Both the position numbers and the translations under genes were made by a program. Of a DNA stretch of 21,606 bases, positions 15,704 through 21,606 are shown in pieces. Origin of the DNA: JALZVT01 sp039029135 (GTDB lineage: Bacteria > Pseudomonadota > Gammaproteobacteria > Pseudomonadales > Azotimanducaceae); the NCBI GenBank assembly GCA_039029135.1, contig JBCCGT010000043.1, positions 1 through 21,606 of the forward strand, given 5' to 3'. Every line of letters starts with the position of its first letter. Within the stretch, counting starts at the first letter, position 1. The notes beneath the pieces are model-generated. The model was not told the origin of the DNA. It was given only the letters and a program-made list of their open reading frames with translations, and ran no database searches.

Positions 15704-15755
15704 GCACCGCAGAAGGCATCGCTGCCACGGAGGGTGGGATGCGCTTCTGCGGTGC
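15704..15755. other. Strong hairpin between the GST-like and LAL regulator genes
   Basis: GCACCGCAGAAG (15704-15715) plus GCATC (15716-15720) pair with GATGC (15738-15742) and CTTCTGCGGTGC (15744-15755). This gives a 17-bp stem with a single bulged G (15743) and a 17-base loop. It lies in the 271-base gap between the stop of the GST-like gene and the start of the regulator gene, both on the minus strand. No T-run follows on the minus strand, so it is not a textbook terminator. The gap otherwise shows only minor inverted repeats and no coding frame. Confidence 0.6.
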
Positions 15756-15871
15756 GCTTTCCCGGGATCGCCGGCCAGTTCTATAAGCCGGTGCCGAAAA
15801 ATTGACGCCAAACGCGCCCGCTCACCGCTCTTTGTGCCCTGCTCTTTACTCCTAGAGGCGGCAAGTACCCG

Positions 15872-17017
15872 TCAGCCAATCACCAACCGCTGCGCCCTCC
15901 GCGCCAGCGGCACAGCGACCGGAATATCCAGCAGTTCCTGCGCGTGTCCAGCGCCCAGCATATGGCGGACGCTGTCCTGCTCGGCGGCGGCAAGCGACTG
16001 AAAATAGCGTCGAGCACGCTGTGCCAGCCACTCTGCGTAGACGTTGCAGCGATGTACTTTCTGTTCCCCCCGGTACTTCAGCGTCTCCGCCGCCAGCAGG
16101 GGCTGATCCTGCTCTGCATCGATCACGTGCCCGGCCGTCGCCGCGCTGCGCGTCAGCGCCCGGTTGAAGGCCAGCGCGCCGAGGACAAACGGCTCGGCGT
16201 AGCGCTCGGCGATGTGCGCAAGCAGCGCCACGGCGGTCGCCGGTACATTATCGTCCGCGGCGAAGGCGGCGGGGCGGTTGTGAAATTCCGGCGCGGCGAT
16301 GCTCTCGACCTGCATGTGCTCGACCCAGCGGAACACGCGAGGTGCGTGGTCCTGCATCACCCGCAGACCCGCCGGATCGCGGCCGAGATGAGCATGCAGC
16401 GCACCCATAAGGGCGTAGTCGGCGGCGCTCGGATGCCCGCCCAGGCAATACGGGTGATCGATCAGGTGCCGCTCGAAGGTATGCAGCAGCTCGATCAACT
16501 CGCGATCCAGCGTCTCGCGCAGGGCCGGGGTCGATTCCGGCAGGCCGTAGCTCATCATGCGCTCGGCAATCAGCTCGCCGTAGTGGACGAGCGTCTCGTC
16601 GTCCCCCTGGGGACGAAAAGACCGGCCAAAGTCCCGAATCACGAAGGACCTGTTCTCCGGAAAGACCCAGCGGTGCAGCCACGCGAGCCGCACCAGGCCC
16701 TCGCTCGCGAGCAGTTCCATCAGGTGGACATAGACGCGCTGTCGCGGCCCGGAGGGTATCGCGGGCCGCTCGGGGTGGTGCGCCTCCAGATAGTCCTGGA
16801 TCTCGACGCTGTCCTGCACGACCGTGCCGTCCGGCGCGAGTAGCTGCGGGATGCGATGGCTGCCGGAAGTGGGCCTGACCCTGGCCTTGAACTCAGGATC
16901 GCTCGGCAGATGTTCCACGAAGGGAATGGCCTTCTTGCGCAGGCAGGCGCGCGTCTTGGCCGTGTAGTACGACGCGTACGAGCCGTACAGAATGTAGGGC
17001 GGGTCGCTGGCTGGCAT
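15872..17017 (-). CDS. Glutathione S-transferase-like protein with long C-terminal extension
   Basis: The product is 381 residues, starting at ATG 17017 with AGGAC about 7 bases before it. Residues 1-85 form a thioredoxin-like GST N-domain: YILYGSYASYYTAKTRACLRKKAIPFVEH, then the cis-proline region SHRIPQLLAPDG and the glutathione-contacting VVQDSVEIQDYLEAHHP. Residues 90-250 form the helical GST C-domain with PYCLGGHPSAADYALMGALHAHL. A further stretch of about 130 residues follows, including LKYRGEQKVHRCNVYAEWLAQRARRYF. Typical GSTs are 200-230 residues, so the extension is notable and not recognised. It is cytoplasmic, with a presumed glutathione-dependent or redox role and unknown substrate. 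It is divergent from the serine hydrolase gene. Confidence 0.82.
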   Translation of the reverse strand: MPASDPPYILYGSYASYYTAKTRACLRKKAIPFVEHLPSDPEFKARVRPTSGSHRIPQLLAPDGTVVQDSVEIQDYLEAHHPERPAIPSGPRQRVYVHLMELLASEGLVRLAWLHRWVFPENRSFVIRDFGRSFRPQGDDETLVHYGELIAERMMSYGLPESTPALRETLDRELIELLHTFERHLIDHPYCLGGHPSAADYALMGALHAHLGRDPAGLRVMQDHAPRVFRWVEHMQVESIAAPEFHNRPAAFAADDNVPATAVALLAHIAERYAEPFVLGALAFNRALTRSAATAGHVIDAEQDQPLLAAETLKYRGEQKVHRCNVYAEWLAQRARRYFQSLAAAEQDSVRHMLGAGHAQELLDIPVAVPLARRAQRLVIG

Positions 17018-17102
17018 GGTGGTGTCCTGTAGTCACGTTGTGTCGGGTCCCGCGCCTGTAACTCTAAGGCGCAGCGCAGTCGCGAAGGCCAAACGCGAGC
17101 CG

Positions 17103-17108
17103 TATAGT
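17103..17108 (+). promoter_or_regulatory. -10-like TATAGT before the serine hydrolase gene
   Basis: TATAGT lies 75 bases before the serine hydrolase ATG, in the 166-base divergent gap with the GST-like gene. No acceptable -35 is seen 16-18 bases upstream, so activator dependence or a chance match are both possible. The rest of this gap shows nothing distinctive. Confidence 0.3.
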
Positions 17109-17183
17109 GAACCCCTTATCCGCCGGTGATCGCAACGGACGCCGCAGGTCAGTCACCCTCTCGCATACGGGAATCCACGAACG

Positions 17184-18506
17184 ATGGGCAACGCAAGCAA
17201 CGATTCGAACAAAGGCAGGCTTTGGCTTGGGGTCTTCGCGCTGATTGGCGTGCTGATCGCGCCGCTATCGCTGGCGCGCGAAATTAGCGCCGTGCGAGCC
17301 GAGCGCGAGGGCTTCTCCAGCGAACGGCTCGAGCGCATCGGCGAATTGAACGCCCGGCTGGTGGCGGCCGGCAAGGTCGTCGGACTGGCAACGGTGGTCG
17401 CGCGCAACGGTCGCATCGTCTACACCAACACGGTGGGCAACAAGGGGCTGGAAGATGCGCGGCCGCTCGCGGCGGACGATCTGTTTCGAATCTACTCCAT
17501 GTCCAAACCGATCACCGCCGTCGCGGCCATGCAGCTTTTTGAGCAGGGCAAGTTTCAGCTGTCTGATCCCGTATCGAAGTTTGTGCCGGAGTTCGCGGAG
17601 CTCTCGGTCTGGACACCGGACGGACCCGTGCCGGCGGAGAAACAGATGACGATGCACCAGCTGCTGACGCACACCACCGGACTCTCGTACGGCTTTGATC
17701 CGCGCGATCCCGTGGACCAGGCCTATCGCGAGGCCAACATCTGGGCAGAGAAGGATCTTGATGCGTTCGCTACGGCGATCGCGAAGTTGCCGTTGAAGTT
17801 CGAGCCGGGCGAGCGCTGGCACTACTCCGTCGCCGTCGACATCACCGGGCTCGTGGTGCAGCGCCTGTCCGGCCAGCGCTTCGATGAGTACCTGCAGGAG
17901 CACATCTTCGGCCCGCTCGACATGGTCGATACGTTCTTCGAGGTGCCGGCCGACAAGGCGGAGCGATTCCTGCCCAACCACGCGATCGATCCACGCAGCG
18001 GCAAGATGGTGCAGATGTCGCGCGAATCGGCGATCGCGCTCACCGGCGGCTGCGAAGCCATGTGCGACTACGACGAGGTCACGCTGTTCTCTGGGGGCGG
18101 CGGTCTGATTTCCTCGCTGCGCGATTACCTGCGCTTTGCCGAGGCGATGCGCGCGGGCGGAACGCTCGACGGGAACCGCATTCTGGGTTCCCGCACCGTC
18201 GACTTCATTCGACAGAATCACCTGGGCTCGACGACCGGCGCGGGCGCAACGGGCGAGCAGCCGACATTGGGTGACGGTCGGCCGGGCGTCGGCTTTGGTC
18301 TTGGCTTCAGTGTGCTGACCGATCCGGTGGCGGCGGGAATCTTCGGCAGCAAGGGCGAGTACGCCTGGGGCGGCGCCGCGGGCACGGTGTTCTGGATCGA
18401 TCCGGTCGAGGACATTGTGGTGGTGGGCCTGATGCAGCTCATGGGTGGCATCGACACCTACCGCTCGGATCTGCGAGTCGCGACCTATCAGTCCCTGATC
18501 GACTAG
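17184..18506 (+). CDS. Exported serine hydrolase of the beta-lactamase class C fold (EstB-like esterase)
   Basis: This 440-residue protein has an N-terminal hydrophobic stretch (RLWLGVFALIGVLIAPLSLA), a signal peptide or anchor. The nucleophile motif SxxK is S105-M-S-K108 in FRIYSMSKPITAVAAM. The second motif is Y214-S-V, with valine where class C beta-lactamases have asparagine. The third element is WGGAAGT near the C-terminus instead of KTG. This combination is that of EstB-like carboxylesterases and transesterases rather than true beta-lactamases. LLTHTTGLSYGF and GGGGLISSLRDYLRFAEAM are family hallmarks. It probably hydrolyses a small ester or amide in the periplasm; the substrate is unknown. 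A glycosyltransferase gene starts 9 bases after its stop, so they are likely cotranscribed. Confidence 0.88.
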   Translation: MGNASNDSNKGRLWLGVFALIGVLIAPLSLAREISAVRAEREGFSSERLERIGELNARLVAAGKVVGLATVVARNGRIVYTNTVGNKGLEDARPLAADDLFRIYSMSKPITAVAAMQLFEQGKFQLSDPVSKFVPEFAELSVWTPDGPVPAEKQMTMHQLLTHTTGLSYGFDPRDPVDQAYREANIWAEKDLDAFATAIAKLPLKFEPGERWHYSVAVDITGLVVQRLSGQRFDEYLQEHIFGPLDMVDTFFEVPADKAERFLPNHAIDPRSGKMVQMSRESAIALTGGCEAMCDYDEVTLFSGGGGLISSLRDYLRFAEAMRAGGTLDGNRILGSRTVDFIRQNHLGSTTGAGATGEQPTLGDGRPGVGFGLGFSVLTDPVAAGIFGSKGEYAWGGAAGTVFWIDPVEDIVVVGLMQLMGGIDTYRSDLRVATYQSLID

Positions 18507-18515
18507 CCGCCGACC

Positions 18516-19346
18516 GTGTCCGCTCCGCTCGTCTCGATCTGCATCCCGCACTTTGAGGTGGCGGAGCTGATGCAGGTCTGTTTGCGCTCGATTCGCAAAC
18601 ACACACAAGACGTACCTATCGAGGTGATCGTCGTCGACAACGGTTCGCGCGACGACAGCCTTGATTATCTGCGCTCGCTTCGGTGGATCCGGCTCATCGA
18701 AACCGACAATCGGACCTGGCCGTACAACGTGTTCCAGGCCTGGGATCTGGGGGTCCGCGCGGCTCAGGGCGAGTACGTCCTAACCATGCACTCCGATGTC
18801 TTCATACGTCGGGACGGTTGGTTGCGTCCCTATCTCGAGCGCATCCAGGAGGCGCCGGAAGTGGCCGCGGTCGGGGGCTGGAAGCTGACGGAGCCGTCTC
18901 TGACGCGGGCTTTGTACGAGTGGCAAAAGCACGTCTTCGGTACCGCGCTCTCGGCGCTGAAGAGTCTGTTCGGACGCAAACGGGTGATTCGCTGGCGGCG
19001 GCTGCGGTTTCCGCGCGACTATGCCGGGCTGTATCGGCGCAGCGTCCTGCTCGAACACGACCTCAGCTTTCTGCCGCGCCCCGTCGGCGCGCCGATACCG
19101 CAGGGTGAGGGCGGCGGCTATGCGATCAGCCAGCGCCTGTGGGACCTTGGCTTCAGTACGCGAATGATCCCCCTGCGGACCATGGCGGCGAACATGGTGC
19201 ACATCGCCCACGGCACGTCGGCCTTCGTCGCCGCCCGCCGTCGCAGCCGCGCCGGCGCGCAGCGCGACGTTGAAGAGACGGCGGCTAGTCTGTTTCGCGA
19301 GCCCTGGGTACAGGCGCTGTGCGTCGCGACCGAGCTCGATGACTAG
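18516..19346 (+). CDS. Family 2 glycosyltransferase
   Basis: The product is 276 residues from GTG 18516, nine bases after the serine hydrolase stop. The GT-A fold is recognisable: SAPLVSICIPHFEVAELMQVCLRSI at the start, IEVIVVDNGSRDDSLDYLRSL for the nucleotide-binding half, and GEYVLTMHSDVFIRRDGWL, where HSD takes the place of the DxD metal motif. Two further blocks, DYAGLYRRSVLLEHDLSFL and GEGGGYAISQRLWDLGF, resemble acceptor-side elements. No transmembrane segment is visible, so it is probably a cytosolic or peripheral enzyme adding a sugar to a lipid or polysaccharide acceptor. No other polysaccharide genes lie nearby, so its product is unknown. Its last 8 bases overlap the lipoprotein gene. 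Confidence 0.87.
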   Translation: MSAPLVSICIPHFEVAELMQVCLRSIRKHTQDVPIEVIVVDNGSRDDSLDYLRSLRWIRLIETDNRTWPYNVFQAWDLGVRAAQGEYVLTMHSDVFIRRDGWLRPYLERIQEAPEVAAVGGWKLTEPSLTRALYEWQKHVFGTALSALKSLFGRKRVIRWRRLRFPRDYAGLYRRSVLLEHDLSFLPRPVGAPIPQGEGGGYAISQRLWDLGFSTRMIPLRTMAANMVHIAHGTSAFVAARRRSRAGAQRDVEETAASLFREPWVQALCVATELDD

Positions 19347-19881
19347 AACGCTCGCCCGTAGAAGCCGATGGACGGTTCGCTTCCTGTCGCGTTTCGTTGT
19401 GCCGTTCGCTTTTTTTTCGTTCGCGGGCTGCGCACACGACGCGGGGACGCGCAACGATTCCGAGATTAGGGCTGTGTGTACACAGCTCGTCCTCGACTAC
19501 GCCTACTATCGTGACCGCGCGGACGGGCCTGCAGTCGGTTCGCTGTTTACGGACGACGCTCGCATGACGGTGCGCGGCGAGACCGTTGTCGGCCGCGAAC
19601 AAATCGAGGCGCGGACGCGTTCTGCGGCCAGCGGGCCAACGACCATGCATCTGATCAGCACCATTCACATCCGACCGGAAGGTGCGTCGCGCGCAAGGGG
19701 CACGAGTTACGTCACTGTTTATGTTGCCGGTGACGACGAAGCGAGCGCCGGCGTCCCGGCGCCGGTGGAAGGATTCGCCATCGTGGGTGCCTACGAAGAC
19801 CTGTTTGTCCGCACGCCGGGCGGCTGGCGCATCGCCGAGCGACTGCTGCGCGGCGTCTTGCGCTATAGAGACGAGTCTTGA
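19339..19881 (+). CDS. Lipoprotein with SnoaL/NTF2-like domain
   Basis: The product is 180 residues from ATG 19339, which lies inside the last codons of the glycosyltransferase gene (8-bp overlap). This start gives a classic export signal: Arg-rich MTRTLARRSRWTVRFLSRF, then VVPFAFFSFAGC, where FAGC is a lipobox and C31 the lipidated residue. The mature part fits an NTF2/SnoaL-like cone: ICTQLVLDYAYYRDRADG-type helix, VGSLFTDDARMTVRGETVVGREQI, HLISTIHIRP, SYVTVYVAG, and GAYEDLFVRTPGGWRIAERLL. Such domains bind small hydrophobic ligands or act as cyclases, isomerases or hydrolases. The catalytic type cannot be assigned. A start at 19270 would lie in the wrong context for export. Confidence 0.8.
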   Translation: MTRTLARRSRWTVRFLSRFVVPFAFFSFAGCAHDAGTRNDSEIRAVCTQLVLDYAYYRDRADGPAVGSLFTDDARMTVRGETVVGREQIEARTRSAASGPTTMHLISTIHIRPEGASRARGTSYVTVYVAGDDEASAGVPAPVEGFAIVGAYEDLFVRTPGGWRIAERLLRGVLRYRDES

Positions 19882-19916
19882 GGCAACGCGCGCCCCTTCG
19901 GACGGTGGCTCGGGCG

Positions 19917-19932
19917 ATCCGCTAACGCGGAT
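19917..19932. terminator. Small hairpin between convergent lipoprotein and P450 genes
   Basis: ATCCGC (19917-19922) pairs with GCGGAT (19927-19932) around TAAC. It overlaps the P450 stop codon (19922-19924 on the minus strand) and lies in the 40-base gap after the lipoprotein stop. No T-run is present, so a terminator role is weakly supported. Confidence 0.25.
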
Positions 19933-21262
19933 GCACGCGCACCGGCAGCTCGCGAATGCCGCGGATAAAGCTCGACGCCAGGTAGGTCGGCTCGCCGACC
20001 ACCTCTATGTGCTCGAAGCGCTTCAGGATCTCTTCCCAGACGATGCGCAGCTGCATTTCGCCGAGCCGGTTGCCCAGGCAGCGATGAATGCCAAAACCAA
20101 ACGACAGGTGCTGGCGCGCTTTCGGCCGATCGATCAGGAATTCGTTGGCGCGTTCGATCATGGTCTCATCGCGGTTGCCCGACAGATACCACATCACTAC
20201 CTTGTCGTGGCGCTTGATCGATTGGCCGCCGATCTCCGTGTCTTCCAGCGCGGTGCGGCACATGTGGGCCACGGGCGACTGCCAGCGGACGATCTCCGAG
20301 ACCATGTTGGGGATCACCGCTGGGTCTTGTTTCAGTTTGTCGTACTGTGCCGGGTGCTGATTCAGCGCCAGCAGGCCGCCGCTGATGGAGTTGCGCGTCG
20401 TGTCGTTGCCGCCGACGATCAGCAGCAGAATGTTGCCGAGGTACTCGTTCGGCGGCATGTTGCGGGTCGACTCGCCGTGGACCAGCATCGAGATCAAGTC
20501 GGTTCCCGGCGTCTTGTCCTTCGCGCGTTCTTTCCACAGCGCATCGAAGTACTCCCAGCACTTCCACAGCTCCTGAAAGCCTTCTTCAGGCGTCGCGAAA
20601 TAGCGCGGATCGCCGATACGCTCGACGGTGTCTGACCAGTGAATCAGCAGGTGGCGATCCTCTTGCGGCACATCGAAGAGCGTCGCCAGCATCTGCCCGG
20701 TCAGTTCGACTGAGACGTTGTATACCCAGTCGAAGGTCTCGCCGACGGGCAGGCCGTCGAGAATGTCTGCCGCGCGCTCCCGGATCAGCGTCTCCATCTG
20801 CGCGAGATTGCGCGGATCGAATTTAGGCGCGACCACCTGTCGCTGCTGATCGTGAACGGGCCGATCTTGCATGATGAACATTGGCAGGTCGAACATGGTG
20901 TCGGGTTCGTCGGGGTCGCGAATCCGCCCGCCGAGTCGAATGCCGCCGTTGCGAATGTCAGAGGAGAACACGTCGTGATTGGTGTCCGTGGCCATGATGT
21001 CGCGATAGGTACAGACGCTCCAGTAGGGGCCGAACTGACTCGCTTCGCAGCGATGCACCGGCGCCTCGGCGCGCAGCCGTTCGAACACGGGGAGCATGGT
21101 GTTGGCCTCGAACCAAGCCGGGTGCGCCGGATTGAGCTCGGCCAGCGGCACGTCGTAGGGGTCGATGTGCGGATCGAGCGTCCACTCGGCAGCCGCCTCG
21201 GCGTTGCTGCGGGCGTAGCCTTCCAGCTCCTCGTTGTTTGCCGCCTGTGACTGCTCTGCCAT
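19922..21262 (-). CDS. Cytochrome P450, CYP153 type (alkane/fatty-acid terminal hydroxylase-like)
   Basis: The product is 446 residues from ATG 21262; the frame is open further upstream only through the hairpin repeats. The heme ligand is C395 in HLSFGFGIHRCLGNRLGEMQLRIVWEEILKRFEHIEVVGEP. The I-helix has LLLIVGGNDTTRNSISGG (D287, T288), and ExxR lies in VSEIVRWQSPVAHMCRTAL. FGPYWSVCTYRDIMATDTNHDVFSS, FDWVYNVSVELTGQMLATLFD and DKVVMWYLSGNRDE match the CYP153 group as I remember it. CYP153 enzymes hydroxylate the terminal carbon of medium-chain alkanes, limonene or fatty acids using ferredoxin and ferredoxin reductase. Neither partner gene is in the window, though the upstream side is cut off at 21606. 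A TACACT at 21296-21291 may serve as a -10. Confidence 0.9.
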   Translation of the reverse strand: MAEQSQAANNEELEGYARSNAEAAAEWTLDPHIDPYDVPLAELNPAHPAWFEANTMLPVFERLRAEAPVHRCEASQFGPYWSVCTYRDIMATDTNHDVFSSDIRNGGIRLGGRIRDPDEPDTMFDLPMFIMQDRPVHDQQRQVVAPKFDPRNLAQMETLIRERAADILDGLPVGETFDWVYNVSVELTGQMLATLFDVPQEDRHLLIHWSDTVERIGDPRYFATPEEGFQELWKCWEYFDALWKERAKDKTPGTDLISMLVHGESTRNMPPNEYLGNILLLIVGGNDTTRNSISGGLLALNQHPAQYDKLKQDPAVIPNMVSEIVRWQSPVAHMCRTALEDTEIGGQSIKRHDKVVMWYLSGNRDETMIERANEFLIDRPKARQHLSFGFGIHRCLGNRLGEMQLRIVWEEILKRFEHIEVVGEPTYLASSFIRGIRELPVRVHPR

Positions 21263-21409
21263 CGTCTGTCTCTGCTGTTCCGGTGCTAGGAGTGTACTGC
21301 TAATGGAGCCGAGCACGAGAACGCCTTTAGGACACAAGTGCCGGTCTGAACGGCTGCAAAGCGTTGTCCCCAGCCGTGCGCCCCGAAACCTATGCAGCCC
21401 GAAACCAAC
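21263..21409. other. Leader region of the P450 gene
   Basis: Together with the repeats to its right, this makes a 344-base gene-free stretch up to the window edge. It contains AGTACACT on the minus strand (21298-21291), a possible -10 28 bases before the P450 start, and no convincing -35. No small gene or RNA was recognised. Confidence 0.4.
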
Positions 21410-21470
21410 GCGCCCGCATAACATCGACCATTCCGCGAACGCGGAAGCGACTGCGGACGCAGTCGCCGCC
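21410..21470. repeat. Hairpin repeat unit, copy 1 (REP/BIME-like)
   Basis: The core 21426-21470 (45 bases) is identical to 21512-21556. It contains two abutting palindromes, TTCCGCGAACGCGGAA (21431-21446) and GCGACTGCGGACGCAGTCGC (21447-21466). The preceding 16 bases (from GCGCCCGCA at 21410) align with copy 2 with five mismatches and no gap. The frame through it encodes only low-complexity sequence. Confidence 0.85.
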
Positions 21471-21486
21471 AGCGCGAAGCGCTGGC
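21468..21486. repeat. Third hairpin between the two repeat copies
   Basis: GCCAGCGC-gaa-GCGCTGGC forms an 8-bp perfect stem with a 3-base GAA loop. It begins within the last bases of copy 1 and is not repeated after copy 2, so it may be the spacer element of a BIME-like array. Confidence 0.7.
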
Positions 21487-21495
21487 ATAAACAAA

Positions 21496-21556
21496 GCGCC
21501 CGCAAAGCCCGGACCATTCCGCGAACGCGGAAGCGACTGCGGACGCAGTCGCCGCC
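21496..21556. repeat. Hairpin repeat unit, copy 2 (REP/BIME-like)
   Basis: This is the second copy, exactly 86 bases downstream of copy 1, with the 45-base core 21512-21556 identical and hairpins at 21517-21532 and 21533-21552. GCGCCCGC at 21496-21503 is matched in inverted orientation by GCGGGCGC at 21567-21574, so the copy is enclosed by short inverted ends. A G-rich tail (21586-21603) follows at the window edge. Confidence 0.85.
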
Positions 21557-21606
21557 CAACCCACGCGCGGGCGCTAAAACGAAACGGGGGTGGGGGGTGG
21601 GCGGCG

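Noticed and set aside
17184..18506. Class C beta-lactamase (antibiotic resistance)
   Set aside because: The YxN asparagine is replaced by valine and KTG by WGG-type sequence, which points to an EstB-like esterase.
17265..18608. Minus-strand open frame of 447 codons opposite the serine hydrolase
   Set aside because: His/Arg-rich antisense sequence without motifs; the plus strand carries SxxK and WGG elements.
21263..21559. N-terminal extension of the P450 to 545 residues
   Set aside because: The extra 99 residues are translated hairpin repeats and leader; CYP153 proteins start near the ATG at 21262.
21586..21603. G-quadruplex at the right edge
   Set aside because: Only three clear runs of three or more G are present before the window ends, so a four-tract motif cannot be shown.

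Overview
The window is about 21.6 kb of high-GC DNA with densely packed genes. It most likely comes from the chromosome of a gammaproteobacterium, probably a marine or environmental heterotroph. The evidence is a MerR-type regulator like the one that follows ihfA in Pseudomonas and relatives, a tRNA-Pro(GGG), a TonB-dependent receptor, and a set of lipid-catabolism genes (FadA5-like thiolase, CaiB/BaiF CoA-transferase, CYP153-type P450). No phage, insertion sequence, CRISPR array or plasmid gene was seen.

Left part (1-5958): the 3' end of the merR-like gene converges on a membrane-anchored neutral zinc metallopeptidase (YpfJ type). A divergent gene encodes an exported gluzincin-like protein with an HExxH motif and TPR-like repeats. 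Then comes a compact sulfur operon: an ETHE1/Blh-like metallo-beta-lactamase-fold persulfide dioxygenase, a TauE/SafE-type exporter, and two small YeeE/YedE membrane proteins overlapping by ATGA. Together these suggest oxidation of sulfane sulfur to sulfite and its export.

Middle (5959-15600): a steroid-type thiolase and tRNA-Pro(GGG), followed on the minus strand by a CoA-transferase. Next is a TonB-dependent receptor with a canonical EF-hand loop and a tandem 16-bp repeat just before its start. Its stop codon shares one base with the next proposed start, an exported ADGF/ADA2-like adenosine deaminase. This pair looks like an outer-membrane and periplasmic purine-nucleoside scavenging unit. 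A large ATPase/LuxR-type (LAL) regulator converges on the deaminase and overlaps its 3' end by 37 bp.

Right part (15601-21606): a GST-like protein with a long C-terminal extension (minus) is divergent from a plus-strand cluster of an EstB-type exported serine hydrolase, a family 2 glycosyltransferase and an SnoaL/NTF2-like lipoprotein, the last two overlapping by 8 bp. A CYP153-type P450 lies on the minus strand. Upstream of it is a pair of 86-bp-periodic repeats built from back-to-back hairpins, resembling a REP/BIME-type element.

The strongest candidates for unusual biology are the receptor-deaminase unit with its EF-hand and tandem repeat, the separation of merR from tRNA-Pro by about 7 kb that includes the sulfur operon, and the hairpin repeat array at the right edge. 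Functional names rest on motif reading and remembered family resemblance, not on database searches.
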